Positions 1 to 39,951 of a stretch of DNA of 64,000 nt are shown here, one piece after another. The DNA lies in the NCBI GenBank assembly GCA_009760855.2, contig WPIO01000056.1:1795001-1859000 (forward strand). Direction: 5' to 3'. Source of the stretch: Cristatella mucedo. Lineage: Eukaryota > Bryozoa > Phylactolaemata > Cristatellidae. The notes beneath the pieces were generated by a model that saw only the letters and a list, made by a program, of their open reading frames with translations, did no database searches and was not told the origin of the DNA. Numbering within the stretch: position 1 is the first letter of the stretch; each line of letters starts with the position of its first letter. Position numbers and translations under genes: made by a program.

Positions 1-740
1 GGCTCATGCCCCTGCTACTTCCGGTTGGCTCGACAGCTGCTCCACCAGTCGTGCAGCTGCTCAGCGAGCCAGCCGGCAGTGTCGTGCCTACTTCAGGCAA
101 TAGAAGGGCCTTCCGCAGTTCCAGGCAATCGGCAGCAGCCGCGTTAGGGGCAGCAGCTGCATTCCTGCACGTGCAGCCGTCGGCCTGATGACGGTGCCGC
201 TTTTTATGGCTGGCGGATTGCTGCGCCGACGCGGCTCGCAGGACGAGACCATCGCATCGGCAAGGAAGGCGTACCCGGACTGACTTGTCTCGACACCTCA
301 CCGCGAGTTGAATATCAGAGGGATACCACGCTCTTTGCTGGGGGCTGCCCGTGGGACTCTTCTCGGCGGCCGGTCATCGCTTTGCCACCTTCTTTGCGGC
401 CTCCGCCCACTGCAGCTGCAGCAGCAGCTGCAGAACTCGCAGCTGCAGCCTGTACGGTCTCCTCATAATGCAATTCCAATAGGATCTAGGCCCTCAAAGC
501 AGTGCAGGCAGGCAACCGTCAAAAATAATTATTGTGACAAGACGGTCAGCACGGCTTCTGCTGACCTGGCTACTGCAGCCGGCACACAGACGAAGGGTGA
601 GCCTGGGGGTGGGGTGGGACGGCCGAGGAGAAGGAGCCGACGACGAAAGTGCCAGCGCAGCTGCCGTGAGGCAGGCCTTTGAAGGCGGCCAAACCCAGAG
701 TCTTCACGCGCTCTGTCTTCTCTCTCTCTTCTCTCTCTCC

Positions 741-823
<83 letters not shown>

Positions 824-1362
824 GCTGCTGCACTGGTCGTCAACTGCCGTGCACTGGCTGCCCTGCCCCACCGGAGGAGCGAGTCATCGATCAGCAGCAG
901 CAGGTCATTTGCTCCAAGGTCGTCCGTCGTCGGACGATCGGTCGTCGAGCCCCGAGTACTACGGGGGGGGGGGGGGACCCATTACCCACGCAGCGCGTCC
1001 TCCCCGGCAGCGAACGAACTTAACCCAATAACAATAAAGGGGCAAATTAAGTTAGTTCAGCAGAGCTGACCGAACAGCTAACGGCCACCGGCCGGCATCT
1101 CACTATTCAGGCTGGCACAGCATCGTCACTGCGATGCTGTGCTTCCCTCGCTCGCCAGTTGCCGCTGAGGCCGCTATGCTGCTCGCAGCCGCTGGTGCAA
1201 GAAGAGCGGCGGGAGGCCGCCATCAAGGCAGCATCGACTTTGCAATGCTGCTCCCGATGCACAAATGAAACGACAAATTTCAAGTCAAAATGACAAGACG
1301 AAAATGTCAAAAATTAAAAAGGTCAGAGGAAGCAACGCTCGCCATCGATCGCACCAACTCAC
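1..1362. other. 3' side of the KMT2E-like gene, last exon(s) unresolved
   Basis: No segment here both continues phase 1 from exon 1363-1689 and shows a family motif. On the minus strand three stretches look coding-like: 1119-1256 (ends SDDAVPA then TGA), 529-950 (includes TDDLGANDLLLLIDD) and 315-449 (Ala run, then GRREESHGQPPAKSVVSL and TGA). None fits the required phase directly. A TCTG/CT repeat lies at 738-828 and a short G run at 963-976. Confidence 0.3.
738..828 (+). repeat. TCTG/CT microsatellite
   Basis: Interleaved TCTG and TC units on the plus strand. Confidence 0.95.
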
Positions 1363-28252
<26,890 letters not shown>

Positions 28253-28574
28253 CTAGTGAATGAATTACAACTTAGTCATCGAGCGTTCGATTACGGCTCT
28301 GCCGGCCAGCACGTGACAGTGTGGCAGCTTGCCTCTGTCCACTGGCACCTTCGGGATTAAACAAAGGCATTCATCATTAAATGAAAAGCCCCGACCCGAG
28401 AACAAGGCCCGAACGACTGCTGCATTGTGGTCTCGGAATATTGTATGACCGTGCTAAATAGGTGAGCTAGAAGCAGCAGGAGTGGTTACAAAACGGCTAA
28501 GCTACTTTCTCATTTTGGTATCACGACCGTTTGCTTTGGGGGGATGGATGAGTGAGTGACAAGCGCCCCTCCTC

Positions 28575-28600
28575 CCTAGGCCCCCCCCCCCCCCCCCCCG
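28575..28600 (+). repeat. poly-C run
   Basis: About 20 consecutive C; length likely unreliable in the assembly. Confidence 0.9.
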
Positions 28601-28778
28601 ATGCTAGGCCCGCCTCCGGTTATTGAAAAATCGCACCAGCCGCAGGCCGAGCAAATATCGGCTAGTGGCAGCGTGTGTCGCGGATGGTTGGCTGTCGCGG
28701 ACGGCTGGCTGTCGAGCACCAACCGTGCAGCAGGGCCAGACAGAAGGCAGGCTGAGCGCAGTCGAACTCGGAGCGTAC

Positions 28779-28824
28779 CTGCAAAGCTGGAAGCTACTCT
28801 CTCGTGGGTGGGAGGGGTTGCCGA
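28779..28824 (-). CDS. candidate upstream coding exon of the KMT2E-like gene
   Basis: A 46-nt segment bounded by a GTGCAG acceptor and an AG|GTACGC donor. It ends in phase 2, as exon 28252-28153 requires, and would read GNPSHPRESSFQLCR into PSDVLDD. There is no family motif in it, so this is a phase-based guess only. The initiating Met is not found. Confidence 0.25.
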
Positions 28825-29946
28825 CTGCACAATGACAACGCTTAGAGTCAAACGAAAGAAAAAACAGCACTTCAGTAAGCTGAGCCGGTGGCTAGAATTT
28901 TTTTCTCATTTTGCTGTCCCGTAGCTCTGTTCGGACACACCTTATGCCGTGATAGTAAAAGCTCAGACTGCGCTTCAACTCTCCGAGGTAAGTCGTGGAA
29001 TTCTGAGGACCCACCTCCCTCCCCCCCCCCGACGGCTCCACCCGGGTGCCCCAAAACTAGGCATAGTAAGTGAGCTTTCAACACCCATCGCAACTCTTGA
29101 ACGCAATAAGCTGCTGGTCCAGTGCCATCGGCTTTTAAGCCCAACTTTAGTACGGGGTTCCGAGCAACCAAAGGCAGTTCGGTATTCTCATACGAAATCC
29201 GAATAGCAAAATACCTGCTTTACTGCTCTAGCCAACTTCAGTCACGTTTCCACGGCAACTGCCGCTCCCATCCTCATCGGCATTTGTCGAGAGAATTCTC
29301 AATCGCTAAATCTTCGCTTCACGACACCGATGCGCCATTCAGTCAGAAATGCACGCACATCATCCTAGTCGCGAACTCGGTTGCTGCAAATCGTAAAGCG
29401 CCCACTTGTCGACACTACACGGGAATGGAAGAGGTTCTGAGGTACTGAGTGCCGAAACCACTTGTTGCATTAATAGGCTGCCTAACCGAACTTCTCTTAC
29501 AGGTGACTCGATATTGCAAATATTGCGGTCATTTGTAGGCCCCCTGAAGGGCATCAGACCTGAAAAGTCCAGTCGGAACGTAGTCTCAGTCTCAGGCTTC
29601 TTGCAAGTAAGGAGTAGAGCTGCCTGTTCGGGATACATAGCCAGTGTTACTGGCGATCTCGAAGTGAAAAAATTGTCTACTTGTGCATGCCAGCAGCTTC
29701 CTACGGTTCATCGCACGCAAGTACCTTCAAAAGTCAAGTGGGGAATACCATGCCTAACAACTGAAAGTTACTCTGCTTAATTAAGGCCACTGCAGCACTG
29801 TGCAGGACTGGCACGGCCGCCATGTGGTATATCATATGTCAATCGCTGTATCAACTCGTGCTGACGAAAGTAGCTCAATCCTCAGACGAGGGTGTAGTAA
29901 AAAAATACCAGCTGATTGAACTGCCTCTTTTTGCATAGGAAAAAAT
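28825..29946. other. upstream of the KMT2E-like exons, nothing recognised
   Basis: No family motif, so the first exon and promoter of the KMT2E-like gene are not located here with confidence. Poly-C at about 29021-29030. Confidence 0.4.
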
Positions 29947-30113
29947 ACTAGCTAATTTAACAGCCTCTTTTTGTATAGCAACAGAAGAGCCTTTACGGCT
30001 ATCACCACCGCTGGCAGTGGCGATACAGTACCGCCCACCACAGGATTCGAACCCACGACCTCGGGGCCAAGGTCGTGAAAAGCAACCACCTTACCTAGTG
30101 AGCCATTACGGCT
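29947..30113 (-). mobile_element. SINE-A
   Basis: TACTAGCTAATTTAACAGCC tail, then GCTATCACCACCGCTGGC, a B box GGATTCGAACCC, and TTACCTAGTGAGCCA at the A-box end. A fragment of a second tail precedes it at 29908-29940. Confidence 0.85.
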
Positions 30114-30127
30114 CCCCCTACTTGAAG

Positions 30128-30216
30128 TGGCAATGTAGGATCGCCGACAGCAGGATCCAAACCCACGACCTCGGTCGTTAAGAGCAAACGCCTTAGCTTG
30201 TGTGCCAAACACGGTC
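30128..30216 (-). mobile_element. SINE-A head fragment
   Basis: Second B-box copy (GGATCCAAACCCACGACCTC) directly next to the full copy, giving a head-to-tail pair. Confidence 0.6.
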
Positions 30217-30340
30217 CTGAAGAACGAACGTTAATGGTGTCCAGGCACGGCTTCTGACATCACTAAAGGAGGTGCAAGCATTGAATGCAAAAGAGCCTTT
30301 GTCTGATGAGTGAGAGTGTACGGCAAAGGTGACGGTGACT

Positions 30341-30342
<2 letters not shown>

Positions 30343-30436
<94 letters not shown>
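30343..30436 (+). repeat. (TA)n array
   Basis: About 47 uninterrupted TA units. Confidence 0.98.
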
Positions 30437-30438
<2 letters not shown>

Positions 30439-31412
30439 CTGTCAATCGAATTTGAAGGTGGCAGTGTGGCTAGCAAGCGCTGACAGATGGGCAAAACAAG
30501 TACAACTAAGGCCTACACCAGTAACCAAGTGTGACTCAGAAATTGGAAAGCTTAATGCTAAAAATCGGCTCGGTCAGCATATCTCCTGTACCACGTGCAC
30601 GAAATCTAGGTGTCCTGTTCAAAAGTAACCTTTCATTTAGACGACCATATCGGCTCTACAGTCAAGCTTGCCTACTTTCAGATACGTAATATTGCAAAAA
30701 TTAAGGCATGCTTAGACAGTGACATTATATCCAAATTGGTCCATACATCTATGACATCCTGTTTCGACGTCTGTAACTCATTGTTTGCAGGTCCAGTGGC
30801 ATATGCAATCAAGCACCAACGATTGATTCAGAACTCTGCAGCTAGGCTTGCCTGTCGTGAGCATTGCAGTTGCCCCATTGCACCACTTCTCACTGACCTG
30901 CACTGGCTCCCAATCAAGCAGCATATCTACTTTAAGGTTCTTTCACTCACTTTAGGTCCCTTCATTTCCTGGTTTCAGCCTACCCATCTGAACTACTCCC
31001 CCACCAGGCTAGACATTGTATCACCTGCTTTTCTGACTAAAATGGTTTGCTCATGCCTCGAATCAACCTTAAATCCTTTGGAGGCCGTGCCTTTAGTTCG
31101 TATGCTCCCAAAGCCTGGAACTCACTCCCGACTGACGTCACGACATCACTTAACTTGACAACAATTACAAGAAGCTAAAAACGCACCTGTTTCTCACAGC
31201 ATTTGCTGGGTCCTCGTGACTGGTCCAGTTTGTGTGCTTGTTTATGGGTGCTGACACCATGCTTCTTCGCTACCCCTTCCAAAATTTGCATGTTGACTCC
31301 ATGCATGTTACCACTAACCATTTGATCATACTTCCTTTACAGCATGTGCTAAGTACTTAGAAGAGAGTATGTTCTCTTAGGGTGATACACAAATGCTATT
31401 ATTATTATTATT
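30437..31412 (+). mobile_element. LINE-1x copy, 5'-truncated
   Basis: Starts at the TA array. An intact stretch at 30610-31158 (182 residues) covers the post-RT block: KLVHTSMTSCFDVCNSLFAG, NSAARLACREHCSC, PLLTDLHWLPIKQ. Then frameshifted VPLVRMLPKPGTHSR-type sequence, the 3' UTR with ACTAACCATTTGATC, and (ATT)n at 31395-31412. Confidence 0.92.
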
Positions 31413-33191
31413 AGGACGACACATGTAAAGGCTACAGCAGGAGTATGCCTTGCAAGGACGCTCCCGATTTTGGAGAAGCACAATTTCCACTGGGTGAGCA
31501 AGAGTACCAGTGCAGAACCCTTAGTCTGACAAACGATCGGGACGGCGGAGCCGTAAAAGATCGTACTTGAGAACAGATTTCTAATGCGAAAACTGGGGCC
31601 AAGATTGGGAATCTACGCTCTAACCAACGATGGGCTCTGTGCAGAGTGAATCAATCATTCTTCGGGGGTAACACCCGCAAAGTAATGCCCCTCCAGGACG
31701 GTTCAGCGGAAGCCGTGGCTTTCTGGCAAGCAAAAGTCAGCAAAGGGTTTTACAGACTGCTCTAACTGGACGACGTCGGCTGACTGGCAAAGAGCTAGGC
31801 GGACTGACAAATCAAGAAAGCTTGCACGGAGCAGCAAAATGATGAGCACAACTTGGCACAGTGATTTTCTTCAGAAGACGGTAAAATTCTGGACCGGAGC
31901 AGCGACGTCACGTGGCATCACTGTACGCCAGTGAACACCAGAGCTCCCTACCCGATGCTCGTTATTACGATGCAGCATGCAGGTTATAAGCTTCAGAAGA
32001 CATCGTTCGAATTTCACCATTCCCTGTCCGATGGCTCTAAGAAGGCTGGGTTTTATCTGGCAATGGGGCGGCGATCCACGACAGATCTGGGCAGTTGGCG
32101 AATTCTTTTGCTGTGAGAATCTTGGCTGTGGCCACAATCAAGTATGCCTGCCACTAGCTCTATTACCGTTTGTAATATATAATTTATTTAACGAAAGACT
32201 TGTGTGAGCTTTGGCTTGAAGCCTACAGTCTAGCTTAAGTTCTTTTTCGCTGCTGGCGAGAAATCGCCCCGAAATTGCACATGAGTAGAGCGGCTTCTAC
32301 ACCAAACCGCACTCAGCTTGTGATTAAAATTTCGGCGGGAGCCACATCTTATCAACTAAGGTCATTTAGTCATTTAATACTGAAGTCAGCATGTTTAGCT
32401 GTGACTCTGAATGCACACTCACGACGAGAGGTAACGCATCCCCAAAGCGGTAAAAAATGAGCTCCCAATTCACAGGAAGTGCACGCATTCACACAAGCAG
32501 TATGGCGCCTTGCTTAAACTGATGATGGTGCCCACACGTAGCTGACACGTTAGAAGGTTTGCCTGCCGCATAGCAACCCAACCGATGTAGCACCAGAACG
32601 ACAGTTGCGTGCGTTTGCTGTGCCGTTCTCGTCAGCTGCACCCAGGGACCTCCGAAATCAGCGAAGCAGTGATTATGCAAAACTCGCACGTTTGATTATT
32701 TGATGCGGTGGCACACCGTGTTATTCCCGAATACAAGAACCTCCGGTTATTGTCATACCTGCAGCAGTTCTAACTGCCCAAAAACTACTTGCTTTGGATT
32801 CAGTTCGTGCATACATCCTCTGCACGGGCCCAGCAGCTGGTGCCGATGTCAGAGGAGCTGCTGAGCCAATCATCCGAGTCACGCGTCACTGGAGTCACGT
32901 GAGCCAACCATTGGAGCTCGCCGGCTCCAGCGACAGCACAGGTGCCACCTGGAGGAGGACCGCCATGTAAGCAGATAAAACCTGACACTGAGAAAGAACT
33001 GAGAAAGCCGGAGGGGGGGGGCTTCGCATCGGCGCCCGAGCACGTGGAACTGGTGCTAAGTAAGTGGTTCGCTCGACGATCTCTCCCCAAACCTAGTCGT
33101 GGAAGTCGGTACACACTCTCGGAACTAAAAGCAAACACGGCTGCGCTCAAGTCCTGGCAGCGCTACACTAATGCAAAGGAGCAGCCACGTT
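31413..33191. other. intergenic, nothing recognised
   Basis: Unique sequence without an exon or repeat I can name. A minus-strand open frame at 32800-33150 is GC-rich and motif-free. Confidence 0.4.
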
Positions 33192-33456
33192 AATAATAAT
33201 AATTAATAATAATAATTCGCTTGATAAAGCGCCCTCAGAGAACTTAATCTCTCTCTAGGCGCTTTACATTTGCTGTAAAGTGAAATGCAATTGAATGGTA
33301 AGTAAAATCATGCTTGAAAAACAAACAAAATGAATAGCATGGTTAGGGGTGACATGCACAGGGTCAGCATGCAAATGTGTTTAGTGGCAGCATGCACAGT
33401 GTCAGCACGCATAAGCACATCAAGGACGAATCACAGGGACCCACTAAATGCTGTCC
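33192..33456 (-). mobile_element. LINE-1x 3' UTR and tail
   Basis: (AAT)n, GATAAAGCGCCCTCAGAGAA, GTGACATGCACAGGGTCAGC and GGGACCCACTAAATGCTGTC; nearly the same extent as 20612-20897. Confidence 0.92.
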
Positions 33457-34638
33457 TGCGTTCTTAATTGCAGCAACTGTTTCTAGCATGGACAGTGCAG
33501 CACAGGCACTTCTCCTAGGCTTGGCATCTTTAGGCCTAAAACTGGTTCGGGCCAAGCGAACTCATGCTAACTCGAAAAGCGCTCATCGACTAGAATACGA
33601 AGAGCCGAGGCTCTTCGTTTTGTCGGTCCACTAAGTGGTCCTGGCGGTTTCGATTATACCTGTATACAGTCAGTGTCCGCAGGCATCTACGCAGTCCATA
33701 ACAGCATGGGGCCATTTCCGACGTCCGGGAACGCCAGGGAGGTGAGCACCTAGCAGTGGAAATTATCTCCACGTGACTTTGCCACCCACCAGCAAGGCTC
33801 CAAAGGTGACATGCTATCAGAAATCTAAGAAATCGGCAAATTTAACCCGAAAGCAGTTGCCGTTTTTGGAGTCGTGCACAATTTATAAAAAAGAGACATT
33901 CAGAATATAATCGTGATAACGCATTTTGCAAAAAACATGTGTGATGGCTTTCACATCATGTTTACAGCACTTTTCAATTCCGCAAGTGGCCTTCTAGACA
34001 GCAACAATGGCCGCTGTGCAATGGCCGCAGACGGGGGAGCGATGCTGCAGACAATTGTGACAAACAGGGCACTAGCAAAAGAAAGGCTGCTCATCTTCAA
34101 GGGTCGAGGGAAGACTGAGTGAGATTCAACCTCTGCGACGTATGTCGCAGGAGGGTTTCCCGGCGTACTGCAGCTCCTCGCTGCCTGCTTGACAGATCTG
34201 CTCTCTGCAATAGTAAGGCTAATGTGACACGGCTTTCCCAGGCACTAAAAGCAGCTACCGGGACGAAAGTTAGAAAACGGCAAACGGCAGACGACATCGT
34301 CGATTTGTTGACACGTGCATCTGTCGGAGAGTGGCAAAGAAGGCTGCAGGGCTGAGTGAACGGCACACAGCCAACAGGTCGAAATCGGCTAAGCGCAGCC
34401 AGCGCCTGCTGGACGGTTAAAGACATGTGGTTAGTCTATTGGACCAACCAGAGCAAATTTCAGCTCTTGCGGGACATAATAAATGCCACATCTACGTCAG
34501 CATAAGAGACCGTGACCAGTACCATGAAGACTGCCTACAGGGGTGAAGACAGTAGCGACTGATTCATTATTTGAGACTCCTTTCCCATGCCGCAATCGGT
34601 TTGCTATATCGCACTCCTGGCATTAAGGGCCACGATGT
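33457..34638. other. intergenic, nothing recognised
   Basis: Short motif-free ORFs only (for example 33913-34122 and 34119-34355, plus). Confidence 0.4.
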
Positions 34639-34761
34639 AAAAGGTTGAAGAAAAAGTTCGTGTGCCGTGTTTTCCACTAAATCATTATTAAATTCATTAA
34701 CTATTATTTTATTTTATTATTACTAAAATCACAGCGCACGAACTTTTTCCTCAACTTTTAT
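34639..34761. mobile_element. MITE-like foldback element
   Basis: Imperfect terminal inverted repeats of about 24 bp: TAAAAGGTTGAAGAAAAAG at the left and the reverse complement of TAAAAGTTGAGGAAAAAG at the right, both continuing into TTCGTG. The interior is AT-rich, about 75 bp, and noncoding. A TA flanks each end, compatible with a TA target duplication of Tc1/mariner-type MITEs. Confidence 0.6.
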
Positions 34762-35052
34762 AGAATTCCGTGTGCCAGACCAGACGTCTTTTGAGAAATA
34801 ATATACGTATGCTGGGAGGACATCGATCCAAAGTAGAGTGCAAAACGGGCCAGAAAGCACTTTTCTTACTCCTTAATCGTCTGTTATCATCATGATTGGC
34901 ACAGAGTCAGCGGATTTAAATCACATGAACATCTACTACCTAGAGAATAAGTACCCCACTAAAATCCTCCAAAGCCGGAGTGTGTGTGCATGTTTGTCTG
35001 TGTGTGTGTGTGCCCACGAGCAGCCGGGTGCAGGCAAAAAATACATAAATAT
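34762..35052. other. intergenic, nothing recognised
   Basis: Contains a short TGTG run at 34981-35011. Confidence 0.4.
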
Positions 35053-35191
35053 AATTCGTTTATATAGCGCCCAAGAGAACTTAATAATCTCTATTCAGGT
35101 GCTTCACATATGCCTCGGGGCTCGAGCCCACGACCTCAGTCAGACCTTGGTCGGGGAGAGCACCTTAACCGCTTGCCCAAACCAGCTCGGC
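35053..35191 (-). mobile_element. SINE-B
   Basis: TATATAGCGCCCAAGAGAAC, GGGGCTCGAGCCCACGACC and CCAAACCAGCTCGGCA. Confidence 0.88.
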
Positions 35192-38100
35192 AGGCAAGAC
35201 ATCAACAACCAAGGTGGACTAACTTCTCATTGAGCAACAAGTTCGGCATTACTTTTTCACATGCCTCTGCAATGTTCATAAATATTATTATGCACTGAGC
35301 TCGTGTGAACTAATGCTCGTAAAGGTTTAGCCTGAAAGTCGTATGCCAGTCGTCTGCTCGATCATATTGGTCTCGTTGATCTTACAATTGAGTAGCAGAC
35401 CTTACCGATAACGAAACAAGCTGTTTCATGAAGGTGGCGAAGACATCAAATGCGGCTCAGACTCTGGCTCAGGTCACCTAACGAGTCACCCTAGCTCCTA
35501 TCCTGGCTCCCCATGTCCTCCTCCACCGCCATCACAGATCTCACACTCACCACTCTCCTACTGCTCTCTCTCCTACTACTCACTGTCGACCAATGTCTGG
35601 CACCCCGTGCCTGCCGAGCCTCCTAGCTACGATTCTCATCCGTTAAGCCTATTCGATCTACGAATATGGCTAGAGACTCGATTGACTGAGAAAATTGGCC
35701 CCAAAAAATCGATTTTTTTAAAGGTGCCTTTCAGAAGACAAAACATGCTACAAATGCAATCGAAATTTTTTGACAAAATTGGACAATTTCCACATGAAAG
35801 GAAAACATTAAAACGGCATTGTGTCATGCCTAACCCGGAAGTATACCGAAAGCAAGATATCCACAAATAACAAATTCATAGATCACAGCATCATGTGAGA
35901 CTTGTGCACATACACCGAGGTATATGCTTGCTGCAGCTTGTTGAGGTACATGCTTGTGACTTTTAAACAGCTTCATTTACAGTCTTGCTTTGTGGCTTGT
36001 AACTTCCATAACTGAGTCAACGGATCAACATGTAAATTCAAATTTAAGTTAAGCTCTGCTTGTGCACCATTCGAATCGTTCATTTCAGATAGATCAGTAT
36101 TGCTATGTATGTCCTCAAACGTCCTTGAACTTTATATTTCTGTTTCCTAGGTTGGTTGAGTGATACGCCAAGTATCCTGCATAGTTTGAGGCTTTTGTAT
36201 ATTTTTAAAGTGCACCGTACAGTCTGTTGATTTTTCTAGATTGCAGTGTTTGGACATTCAGTAACAGACTGACCTTGACACTCCAAGGACGTCAGGAGGT
36301 ACACATAACAACCATTTTTTAACTTCAAAGGATAGTTAATGATGGCATGCTGGCACGGCAATTGTTCCATCGGTACTCGTTATGCGAATGTTTCTTAAAC
36401 CTGGAGGATAAATCCCAGGTGTTGGGGAGATAACTCCCCGAGCCTTCTTACCCCCCTCAGCTAGGATAATAAAGTAAACCTAACACGGCCAACTACGGTA
36501 GGTGTCAATACTCGGCCTCACCACCTCGTTAGGCTCTAACATAAAATACTACCAGGATTTTCATATGCTTCCTATGCAGCTGCTGCTGTAGCTGTCTTGT
36601 CCAACTTTTTCACCAAAAGCCGTCACAAAAGTTAGTTTCAATGGCTCTCCAGAACCCTCGGCTTCACTCGTTCTAATCATCAGCAATTCACTTGCTGGAG
36701 ACAGGCGAGTGCCTTTAACTTCAGCGATATCTCAATATATGCCTGAAACGATCTAAACACTATAACGAGATTAATGTACACGTAAGGCAACGTAAGGCAA
36801 GGCTAGACACCATGGCACAAACGATTGCGACTGCAACTTATCATGTTCATCCTTGGCAACGTCTTGCATATTCCAGCATTGTCTGCCTTACATTCAATTA
36901 GACAGTGTGTGTGGAGTGTGCTGGACGACATCCTGAACATCTCTTAGCAAGCACATACCCACTGGCAGACTTTCGAACACAATGAACAATTAATTCACAG
37001 TGAATCGAAGCAGAAAGCCCGATGCATTTGCTTTTACAACTTGCCGATTCAACAATGTTCATAGTCGCACGAAGCTGGTTGACATTCATGGGCGCAAGAA
37101 ATCACTTTGATTTACCAAGTTGCAAGGTCAATCGAATCGTCACAGAAGAAGTCACAGACATTATGTAATGCAGATCAGGAGCTTCACCGAGTAGATAAAC
37201 CGTAAAGAGAAGTCGTGGAAGCGTAGAACTCGCCAGATAGACAAGCCGCCCTCTCCGTCATCGTAAAGCATCGGCATACGATACGGAGCCATGCAAGTGC
37301 ATTGCACATCGTCGCAGAAACACTGCTCCTAATCACGGTAACGTGGAGCTGGCAACAGTAACATTACTTGCTGGTGCAGACACCGTCAGCAGCCTGATCG
37401 AAGAGTAGCGCAGCAGCTTTTCCAACATCAGAGCAGCGGTCCATAACCTCGGCAGACTGCACGGCAGCAGTCTCGGAAGCAATTTAGGACAGTCCCAGGC
37501 TCCAAACTAGATATAGCCGGCTTAGGAAAAACGGCCACTTCGTTTCTCGCATTTTCAGTCAAGGCTAAGGTACCAGATGCGTGCATGCTACCAGCAGCCA
37601 GCTCCGTGCATTCACGTACGATCACAAACTCTCTGGCTTTCCAAGCCGTAGATCAGGCTTCTCGATTTCGACACACGGCGTGCTTCACGATTTCATGAGT
37701 TCACGTGGAGCTTCAACCGTGGCCTGCAACTTGGCTACCGAGGTCGTCTCATCGTCCTTGACATCTTCAAGATTAACAGCATCAAGTTCACTCAGGCTGC
37801 AGTCATTACCACACCCAGCTGCCTGTTGGCTCCTCACAGCAGGCAGCTCCTCCCTATATGTAGTCGCATGCTGAGAATCCTCGGCCACCATCCAGCAGTT
37901 CCGACACCCAATGCGACTGGCACGCTGTAGCAGCTTCTAGACTAATGTTTTCAAGCAGCCGACACAGCGAGCGACAGTGCTAGCCTTCTTCGCTTAAGCG
38001 CGACAAGTAGCAGTGAAGCCGTGGCCGTCAGGCACAGCTAAAGAAAGGGTTGCAAGAAGAGGCTACCACAGACCACCACAAGAAATGCCCACAACAGCTG

Positions 38101-39524
38101 AACACGGCAGCAAAGAAGGACGCCCATGCGGCGCTGACATAACAACGAGTCCACATAAATTAAGTAGAGAAGTCTACTCGACGCCCAGAGCAGACAGCCG
38201 TGTGTGTGTTTGTGTGTACAGCACCAATCATAGCCTATAGCCTCGAGTGCGACATCTGCAGACTGTTATACATCACTTGGCCTTTGTATGCCGACTAACT
38301 ATGGACTACGACAAAACCAGTCCATAATCGCTATAATTCAGGAACCGCAATTATAAATAGGCCGTCATAATCTCTCTGATGTAGCAAGCCAACGTTTCAC
38401 TAGCAGAAACGGTAGAGCAGGCACCACTGCGGTCGCCCAGTAACTGCCCGAGTCCCTTGGAATGGCAAACCTACTGCCTCCAACGCGACTGAAAGTCGTT
38501 CACACCTCGCTTGTCCCTGAACCGAAGAAGGTCACAGCATTCCACAATTATCGCCTGCTACCGTGGGCAGCCCAGCCGTAAATTTGAGGAGACTTGCCAA
38601 AATGGCAACCACTGGCTTGAAGCCAAGCGGCTAAAAATCGCGTGATACACACTAAATTCGGAGAGGGGGAAGTGCTGCCAATCGCTAGCGACCGCTCGAC
38701 GAAAGTCTCCTATCGAAGCCACCGCCGGTGCCGAAAGCACGTGCCACGTGCCGTTGAGGAGCAGCGCAGACCAACGCCGGGACAAGTGGCCACGCGACAG
38801 CGAGGCGCCGCTCACTTGAGTATGACCATATTCTCCTTTTCCGAGCGTAGCAAGGGCGATGAATGATTCATTTCTTACATCGTGTAGCAGTGGCATCGGT
38901 ATCTGCAAGCACAGCGAGCTGACCGTGGTGGCACATAGCAAAACAGCTTTCGAGATTCCGTCACGTACGCTGGCTGGCTGGCTGGCAGCGCACGGCTTCC
39001 GGCGAGTGCAAGGTCGCAGCTTCCGGCAGACGCACGGTCGGCACGAAGCACGGGCCTGGGCAGTGCAAGCACGAGGGCAGCTCGCCGCGCGCTCAGCCGC
39101 CGCCGAGCAGCAACTTTAGCAGGCGGCGAGCCTTTCTGGCAGCCACCAAAAGTGCACGCTGGTGCCACAGACCACCGGCATGCACCTACAGGCCGAAGCT
39201 TCCTGGGCGAGGCAAGCAATGAGAATAAGGCGACGCCAAAGGCAAGATGACGTGGCGCGAGCAAGAATTCGCCTGCTAGCAGCCTTAAGCCGCCGAAGCT
39301 CGCCTCCTGCGCTGCAGCCCTGGCTTGCGCACTTCCGGCAGCCGCCCTCGGGCACGCACATCCGGGAAGTGACAAGGCAGGAGGCATGGCGGAGGCGACA
39401 TCCCTACTTCGTACAGTCAGAGATGCCTGGCGTTGAAGCTGCAGCTAACCACCCCAACGCCCCCTTCCACTTGAGCTTGAACATACCTGCACTGCGGCAT
39501 ACTACAATTTGAAGAATCGAGGTA
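35192..39524. other. 4.3 kb without a recognised gene
   Basis: Mostly unique sequence. From 38.6 to 39.4 kb it becomes GC-rich with overlapping open frames on both strands (38875-39387 minus, 38859-39119 plus) but without motifs or convincing splice pairs. It could hold an untranslated first exon, but nothing shows it. Confidence 0.4.
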
Positions 39525-39600
39525 AGCTGATGCAACAGCCTCGTTTCATACAGTGACAGAAGAGCCTTCACGGCTATCACCACCGCTTGTGCAGTGGTGA
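39525..39600 (-). mobile_element. SINE-A tail fragment
   Basis: AAGCTGATGCAACAGCCTCG then CACGGCTATCACCACCGC; forms the left arm of an inverted pair with 39617-39764. Confidence 0.7.
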
Positions 39601-39616
39601 ATAAAAGATCAGCGGT

Positions 39617-39764
39617 GAGCCGTGATGGCACGCCAGAATGTGGTTGCTCTTTGGTTGACCTCTGTCCCGAGGTCGTGGGTTCATCCTTTATTGCAGCTGC
39701 AGGCGGTGGTGATAGCCATACAGGCTCTTTTGCCGCTATACAAAGGCTGCTAATTCAGCTAGTA
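39617..39764 (+). mobile_element. SINE-A
   Basis: AGCCGTGATGGCACGCC, TCCCGAGGTCGTGGGTTCAT and CTATACAAAGGCTGCTAATT. Confidence 0.8.
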
Positions 39765-39784
39765 TTTATTATATTAAATCGATT

Positions 39785-39857
39785 ACGGCAGGACTCGAAC
39801 CCACGACCTTCGTCGTGAAGAGCGAGCAACTTACCCCTGGGCTAAGACCCAGTGGCA
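39785..39857 (-). mobile_element. SINE-A head fragment
   Basis: GCAGGACTCGAACCCACGAC (B box) and AACTTACCCCTGGGCTAAG (A-box side). Confidence 0.65.
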
Positions 39858-39951
39858 TGATACAGCTAGAACAAAATTTGGTTTGCTGGCGCTGTCACAA
39901 ACAAAAACCGTAAAAAGCCTGTTTTAACATCTTCTGAGGCCACTTCATACT

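Noticed and set aside
1107..1310. Minus frame ending SDDAVPA-stop as last exon of the KMT2E-like gene
   Set aside because: Acceptors nearby give phase 0 while phase 1 is required; kept only as an unresolved possibility.
30343..30436. TA array as an origin or CRISPR-like feature
   Set aside because: Simple dinucleotide repeat without spacers or associated genes.
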